64,000 nt of DNA from Alphaproteobacteria bacterium (GTDB taxonomy: Bacteria; Pseudomonadota; Alphaproteobacteria; RF32; CAG-239), in NCBI GenBank assembly GCA_028706255.1, contig JAQWBS010000003.1, positions 62,001-126,000 on the forward strand, given 5' to 3'. Position 1 is the first letter of the stretch, and each line of letters opens with the position of its first letter. Positions 59,576 through 64,000 of this stretch are shown piece by piece. Both the position numbers and the translations under genes were made by a program. The notes beneath the pieces were generated by a model. The model searched no databases. It had not been told where the DNA came from and saw nothing but the letters and a program-made list of their open reading frames with translations.

Positions 59576-61536
59576 TTCTCAATATATTTTTTGAGAATGT
59601 TCGGTGTCAACATTTGTGGCAAAATTTTATATTGCTTAGAGCCTTGTGGGTAATAAATATAAAGCGGAATGCTGTTGCGTCCATATGTCTTCAGAGCAGA
59701 TTCAATGTGAGGTGCCTTATTGGTCCAATCTGCTCTGAAGATGTTTATCTCTTTTTCTTCAACGAGGTTGGCAAAAAAGGTTGTGTCTAAGGCTAGTTTT
59801 TTGTTGGCTAAGCAAGTGATACACCACTTTGCTGTGAAGTCGATGAACACGGGTTTGCCTTCTGCAAGCAAAGCTTCCACTTTTGCTTCATCATATGCTT
59901 GCCAAGAGAGGTTCTCTTTGCTCTGGATTTCTGTTTCAGGAAATTGGGTTGGTTGGTTGATTTGATTATATAAAACCCAAACTAACCATACGCAAGTGAG
60001 CAAAATTGGAATGGAAAGAATTTTTTTCAAGGTTATCATCCATTTTCCTGATTTTGGTAAAAGCTTATGAACTAAATGAGGGAAAAAGCCAAGTAAACTG
60101 AATGGTAAGGCATATCCAACACTCAATGCCAAAAACACAGGGTAATAAATATATAGTGGTTTGGTGAGTGTGTAGCCGATAGCAGCACCCATAAATGGGG
60201 CAGTGCAAGGGGTGGCAATAAGCACGGAGAAAAGCCCTGTGATGAAAGCATTTAGTCTTTGTTCTTTGCATGAAATTCTGCCAACATGGGCAAAAGGATT
60301 GCGAATTGAAATGACATCAATCATCATCAAAAAGAGCATGAAGAATATGATAATCATTACAATCACAAAAAGAGGCGATTGAAGTTGGAAGCCCCAGCCA
60401 ATTTTTTCACCCATCGTTCGTAAAACGACTAAGACAGTGGCAATGCTTAAGAAGCATGCAACAACGCCACAGAAATACATCAAGGCTTCAATTCTGTTTT
60501 CTCTTTTGTTTTGTGGGCCTTTCACCAATGACATTGCTTTAAGCGTTAAGATTGGGAAGATGCAAGGCATTAAGTTTAAGATTAATCCACCAAGAAAGGC
60601 AAAAGCTAAGATGCTTAAAAAGCCTTGTTCTGGTTGGATTGATTCTTCTGAATTTGAAACTTCTTCGTGATTATAGAAATTTTCTTGCGGTGCAAAAGTT
60701 TTCAAATCGCTTTGTGGAAGCGGGGAGAGGTCATAAGCCTGATGATTAATCATCAACACACCGCTTAAGTTTGAAACATCAAGCTCATCAAGTTCCAAAG
60801 CCAATGAAATCAGGTTGCTTTCTTGTCCAAAAATTTGTTGTCCAGCATTGTTAATGAGGTTTTCTTGGTGCGGAATAAAAGCAATTTTTTGAATGTCTGA
60901 AAGTTTTTCGCCAGTGTTGATATTGAGCAATAATTTATCTTCAACAACTTCGTAAAAGCTTTGCCAAGTGTTCTTTTTTGGAAATGTTTTTTCAGCGAGT
61001 TGAAATTCTTTTTTCCATTCATTTGTGTAAAGATGGTCAAGTAAATTGACGTTGATGGTAAAGCTTAAGTCAACTTTTTCGTTCACACATTCATTACCAC
61101 AAGCAATCCATGAAATTTCAGTTTCGAATAAAAATTCTTCAGGAAAAGTGTCCTTTTTTTCGTCAAATGTTGCGTTGTTTTTAAGGTTAATAAGGAAATA
61201 GGCAATATCTTCATAGCCATATTGATAAATGCCTTCGGTGACATAAATTGAGGGAGAGGAGATTTCTTTTAGTTCATCGCTATATGCAGCGGGAAGTTTC
61301 CATTTAATTTTGGTTGCTTCACCTGTATCTCCCGGGTTTTTCCAATAAGTGTGCCATTCTTCTTTCATTTGAAGTTTGACAAGCACTTGCAAATCTTCAT
61401 CAGGTTTGACACAATTTTTGTCGGTGATAAGTTTGACGGCAACTTTATCTGTTGAAACACTTTGGGAAACAGCCCAAACATTATTTGTAAAATTTAAACA
61501 AAAGAGAGCTAAGAATAAAGCAAAGCATTTTTTCAT
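59572..61536 (-). CDS. dsbD: Thiol:disulfide interchange protein DsbD
   Basis: Carries electrons from cytosolic thioredoxin across the inner membrane to periplasmic proteins. The 654-residue protein has a signal peptide (MKKCFALFLALFCLNFTNNVWA), a periplasmic N-domain to about 300 (with CGNEC, possibly its Cys pair), a membrane core of about eight helices with MPCIFPILTLKAMS and ATPCTAPFMGAA (each holding a redox Cys), and a C-terminal thioredoxin-like domain with FTAKWCITCLANK. The N-domain resembles the DsbD/ScsB type. It is followed 10 bases upstream by the CDP-alcohol phosphatidyltransferase gene on the same strand. Confidence 0.9.
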   Translation of the reverse strand: MKKCFALFLALFCLNFTNNVWAVSQSVSTDKVAVKLITDKNCVKPDEDLQVLVKLQMKEEWHTYWKNPGDTGEATKIKWKLPAAYSDELKEISSPSIYVTEGIYQYGYEDIAYFLINLKNNATFDEKKDTFPEEFLFETEISWIACGNECVNEKVDLSFTINVNLLDHLYTNEWKKEFQLAEKTFPKKNTWQSFYEVVEDKLLLNINTGEKLSDIQKIAFIPHQENLINNAGQQIFGQESNLISLALELDELDVSNLSGVLMINHQAYDLSPLPQSDLKTFAPQENFYNHEEVSNSEESIQPEQGFLSILAFAFLGGLILNLMPCIFPILTLKAMSLVKGPQNKRENRIEALMYFCGVVACFLSIATVLVVLRTMGEKIGWGFQLQSPLFVIVMIIIFFMLFLMMIDVISIRNPFAHVGRISCKEQRLNAFITGLFSVLIATPCTAPFMGAAIGYTLTKPLYIYYPVFLALSVGYALPFSLLGFFPHLVHKLLPKSGKWMITLKKILSIPILLTCVWLVWVLYNQINQPTQFPETEIQSKENLSWQAYDEAKVEALLAEGKPVFIDFTAKWCITCLANKKLALDTTFFANLVEEKEINIFRADWTNKAPHIESALKTYGRNSIPLYIYYPQGSKQYKILPQMLTPNILKKYIEN

Positions 61537-61546
61537 GATTAATCTC

Positions 61547-62245
61547 TTACTTTTTTTGCAGAATTACAAAATTGTAATAAGCTTTGATGATAACACTAAT
61601 TGCCTTGATGAGACATAGAATTCCGACCATTACGGCAATGATTGGGAAGAATCTTGGGAAAAGGCAAGCTAAAACAATGGCACAAAAAACTTCATAGCCT
61701 TGAATGATACCTTTGAGATAGAAAGGGGTTTCTTTTTTCTTTTTCTCTTCTTCAAGTAGGTTTTTGTTGTCAATAAGTGCATAAGAAAGCATTGAACATG
61801 AGAAGCAAAACAAAGAGAACAGCAGAAAAGCCGCCGCCAAAGCATTATGCTCGCTACGCGTGAAAGCAAACCCAAAAATGACAGCAGCATAGAAAATGTA
61901 GTCGAACAGAGTGTCGATAAAAATTCCGAATTTAGTTACTTCTGAAATGCGTGCAATTGCACCATCTAAGAAGTCAAAAAGACGATTAATTAAAATGCAG
62001 ATGAGAGCATAAAAATAGTTTTCATAAGAGAGAAAATTAAGAGAAAATAGACCAACAATGAAGCCGATGATGGTGATGTAATTGGCCTTAATTCCTAACT
62101 CATTAAGCTTCTTTGCACTTTTATTGAGGGTTTTATCAAACCCTTTTCTCACAACTTTTCTTTTCTCTCCAATAAAAAAGATAAAACGCAAGTTGTGAAG
62201 CTTGTTTACAAAATTATTTCTTGTTGATTTTACATCTTCTTGCAT
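61547..62245 (-). CDS. CDP-alcohol phosphatidyltransferase family protein
   Basis: A 232-residue membrane enzyme of phospholipid synthesis. The family motif D-x2-DG-x2-AR-x8-G-x3-D-x3-D is present as DFLDGAIARISEVTKFGIFIDTLFD near residue 91, with about six helices around it. It joins a CDP-diacylglycerol (or similar) to an alcohol such as glycerol-phosphate, serine or inositol; which one is not decided. A basic, soluble N-terminus of about 50 residues precedes the first helix. It lies upstream of dsbD in the same direction. Confidence 0.85.
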   Translation of the reverse strand: MQEDVKSTRNNFVNKLHNLRFIFFIGEKRKVVRKGFDKTLNKSAKKLNELGIKANYITIIGFIVGLFSLNFLSYENYFYALICILINRLFDFLDGAIARISEVTKFGIFIDTLFDYIFYAAVIFGFAFTRSEHNALAAAFLLFSLFCFSCSMLSYALIDNKNLLEEEKKKKETPFYLKGIIQGYEVFCAIVLACLFPRFFPIIAVMVGILCLIKAISVIIKAYYNFVILQKK

Positions 62246-62339
62246 ACTATAATCGCCTTTGTACTTTTCAACGTCTTGATTTGTTCATTATAAATCATTC
62301 GTTTTTGTTTTAAAGAAAAAAAAGATATGGATCAGAATC

Positions 62340-63377
62340 GTGAAATTTTTTAATTATATTTTTATCCTCTTAATTATCTTAGTTTTAGGTTTTGTTGTTT
62401 TTACAAAGCACAAGCCTTTTCAGGTGATTAGTGGAAAAACGATGGGAACGTATTATAATATTAAAATCAGAACTGACCAAGAAGACAATCTGCTTAATAA
62501 TAACGTTAAAAAGATTCTAGATGATGTCATTAGTAAAACATCTATGTTTGATGCACAATCAGAACTTTCAAAAATTAATGCTGATGAAACGGGTGATTGG
62601 ATTGAACTTTCTGCAGACTTGTCAAAAGTGTTGAAGAAAGCAAAAGAAATTTATGAAAGCAGTGATGGTCGCTTTGATCCAACAGTTGGGAAGTTAGTCG
62701 ATTTATGGGGATTCGGCACATCAAAGTCCGTTAAAGCACCTTCACCCGAAGAAATTAAAGCTGTTTTGAAATATACTGGCTTTAACAAGCTTAAATTTAC
62801 ATCTGATTTTGCAAAAGTTAAAAAACTTGATCCTAGAATTTATCTTGACTTATCCGCTATTGCAAAGGGCTATGGCGTAGATAGAGTTGATGAATATCTG
62901 ACTTCAGAAGGCTATGAAGATTATATTATTGAAATTGGTGGGGAAGTTCGTGCAAAAGGGATGAAAAATAAAGATCATTCATGGTTGGTTGGCGTGATGA
63001 AACCTTTGAAAGGCAAATATGAAAATGCCTTTGTTTTGAAGTTGAAGGATTATTCAACCGCAACTTCTGGAGATTATCGCAATTTTTATGACTTTGACGG
63101 CAATGTTTATTCTCACACCATTGACCCTAAAACGGGTTATCCAATTAAGAATAACATAACCTCGGTAACAATTTTCCGCAAGAACTGTATGGAGGCAGAT
63201 GCCTTGGCAACAGCTTTGATTGCAATGCCTGTTGAAAAAGCTTTGGCATTTGCAAATGAAAAATCTATTATTGCCATTATCTTTGTGCGCAAACAAGATA
63301 ATCAATTTAAAATTTTATTTTCTGACAAGGCTAAAAGCTTTGTTGAAAAATATGAACTGAAACAGGTGGAAGACTGA
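62340..63377 (+). CDS. apbE: FAD:protein FMN transferase (ApbE)
   Basis: Attaches FMN through a phosphoester to Thr of target proteins such as RnfG, RnfD and NqrB/C in the membrane. The 345-residue protein has an N-terminal anchor (FNYIFILLIILVLGFVVF, without a lipobox Cys), then SGKTMGTYYNIKI, SSDGRFDPTVGKLVDLWGFG, YLDLSAIAKGYGVDRV, YIIEIGGEVRAKG, SHTIDPKTGYPI and MEADALATALIAM. It starts with GTG at 62340 after a weak ribosome site. The stop overlaps the rnfC start (TGATG), which fits a role in flavinylating the Rnf complex. Confidence 0.9.
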   Translation: MKFFNYIFILLIILVLGFVVFTKHKPFQVISGKTMGTYYNIKIRTDQEDNLLNNNVKKILDDVISKTSMFDAQSELSKINADETGDWIELSADLSKVLKKAKEIYESSDGRFDPTVGKLVDLWGFGTSKSVKAPSPEEIKAVLKYTGFNKLKFTSDFAKVKKLDPRIYLDLSAIAKGYGVDRVDEYLTSEGYEDYIIEIGGEVRAKGMKNKDHSWLVGVMKPLKGKYENAFVLKLKDYSTATSGDYRNFYDFDGNVYSHTIDPKTGYPIKNNITSVTIFRKNCMEADALATALIAMPVEKALAFANEKSIIAIIFVRKQDNQFKILFSDKAKSFVEKYELKQVED

Positions 63378-64000
63378 TGCTTTTTAATATTGTCGGAATT
63401 AATCTGAAAAAAAACAAACTTTCTCGTCATGAGGCAATCAGAGATATTGGCTTGCCTAAGACGGTTTCTATTCCCCTCAAAAAACATATTGGACATCCTG
63501 CTGTTGCTGTGGTGAATGAGGGAGATAAAGTCAAGATTGGAATGCTTTTGGCGAAGGCTAATAATACAATTTCGGCAAATGTTCATGCCTCTGTTGCAGG
63601 CAGAGTTTCTAAGATTGATGAAGACTATATTCACATCAACACCAGTAAAGATGAAGCTGAGGATTACATTGATTTTTCAGATGAACTTATTACCGAAATT
63701 CCACAAGATAAAGAAGAAATTTTAGCACTTATCAGAGATGCTGGCATTGTTGGGATGGGTGGGGCAGGTTTTCCGACAGATATTAAGCTTTCTGTGCCAA
63801 CTGGTAAAGAAATAAAATGCTTAATTCTGAATGGCATTGAATGTGAGCCTTATTTCACAGGTGATGAAAGATTGATGTTGGAAAAAGCTGAAGAAATTGT
63901 CATTGGGGCGAGAATTATCAATCGATTGCTCGGCATTCAAAATGCAATCATCGCTGTTGATGAGAAGAAGAAAAAAGCCTTTGAAATTTTAACGAGCATC
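63377..64000 (+). CDS. rnfC: Electron transport complex subunit RnfC, 5' part
   Basis: The frame runs off the window with no stop, so only 208 residues are seen. After a short opening it has LPKTVSIPLKKHIGHPAVAVVNEGDKV, NVHASVAGRVSKID (biotinyl-like hairpin), GIVGMGGAGFPTDIKLSVP (NADH/FMN-binding region) and LILNGIECEPYFTGDERLM. RnfC is the NADH-side subunit of the Na+- or H+-pumping ferredoxin:NAD+ oxidoreductase. It starts at the ATG that overlaps the apbE stop. The two [4Fe-4S] motifs would be beyond the edge. Confidence 0.88.
   Translation, partial: MLFNIVGINLKKNKLSRHEAIRDIGLPKTVSIPLKKHIGHPAVAVVNEGDKVKIGMLLAKANNTISANVHASVAGRVSKIDEDYIHINTSKDEAEDYIDFSDELITEIPQDKEEILALIRDAGIVGMGGAGFPTDIKLSVPTGKEIKCLILNGIECEPYFTGDERLMLEKAEEIVIGARIINRLLGIQNAIIAVDEKKKKAFEILTSI

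Overview
The window is an AT-rich, gene-dense stretch of a bacterial chromosome that looks alphaproteobacterial. The signs are the atpH-A-G-D-C operon without the Fo genes and just after priA and xerC, the lspA / DUF3035-like lipoprotein / paired M16 peptidase order, an alphaproteobacterial-type bL33, and flagellar genes behind sigma-54 promoters. The low GC, NagA/NagB, a glycogen gene cluster, a cytosolic GalE and an apbE-rnfC start of an Rnf operon suggest a fermentative or micro-oxic, possibly host-associated organism. That placement is inference; no 16S gene is present.

Layout. 1-3187: end of murF, then nrdR, nusB, def, fmt. 3248-4873: a fused molybdopterin-binding / nucleotidyltransferase gene. 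4880-7088: flagellar locus I, with a FlhB-tail protein and an unknown protein on the minus strand and flgB-flgC-fliE on the plus strand behind a perfect -24/-12 promoter. 7139-8970: two diverged tandem paralogues of unknown function, each with its own terminator and a shared 20-nt leader. 9040-9211: tRNA-Leu(GAG) and an unexplained stem-loop. 9305-22233: mgtE, lspA, a small lipoprotein, two M16 peptidases, pgi, mutL, a periplasmic nitroreductase-like protein, a membrane protein, a COG2509-type flavoprotein, galE and a HAD phosphatase. 22243-26704: nagA-nagB (minus), a proline iminopeptidase-like hydrolase and an ArsB/NhaD-type transporter.

26720-31978 is the most accessory-looking part: a secreted cysteine-repeat protein, two unknown proteins, a perfect tandem of 174-bp units plus a degenerate third piece, tRNA-Leu(CAA), a TPR-methyltransferase, a GT61-like glycosyltransferase and a DUF2934 protein with a lysine-rich tail. 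32091-39325: glgB-glgX-malQ and a HAD hydrolase, for storage and turnover of glycogen. 39337-45425: flagellar locus II (flgI, flgJ rod-binding, flgN-like, flgK, flgL, minus strand) behind a second perfect sigma-54 promoter. 45446-48152: mnmA-like, a flavoprotein, a small membrane protein and rpmG. 48162-48357: a MITE-like element with perfect 22-bp inverted ends. 48416-57907: xerC, an unknown protein, priA, the F1 ATPase operon and a nitroreductase. 57995-64000: an ABC-F ATPase, DsbD, a CDP-alcohol phosphatidyltransferase, apbE and the start of rnfC.

Most of the window is ordinary core metabolism. I see no defence island, prophage, CRISPR array or clearly new multi-gene system. The strongest unexplained signals are the 174-bp tandem repeat with a compensatory base-pair change, the MITE-like element, the tandem paralogues with duplicated leaders, and a group of hypothetical genes that lack a Shine-Dalgarno site but share a TATTAATT motif about 20-25 nt before the start codon.
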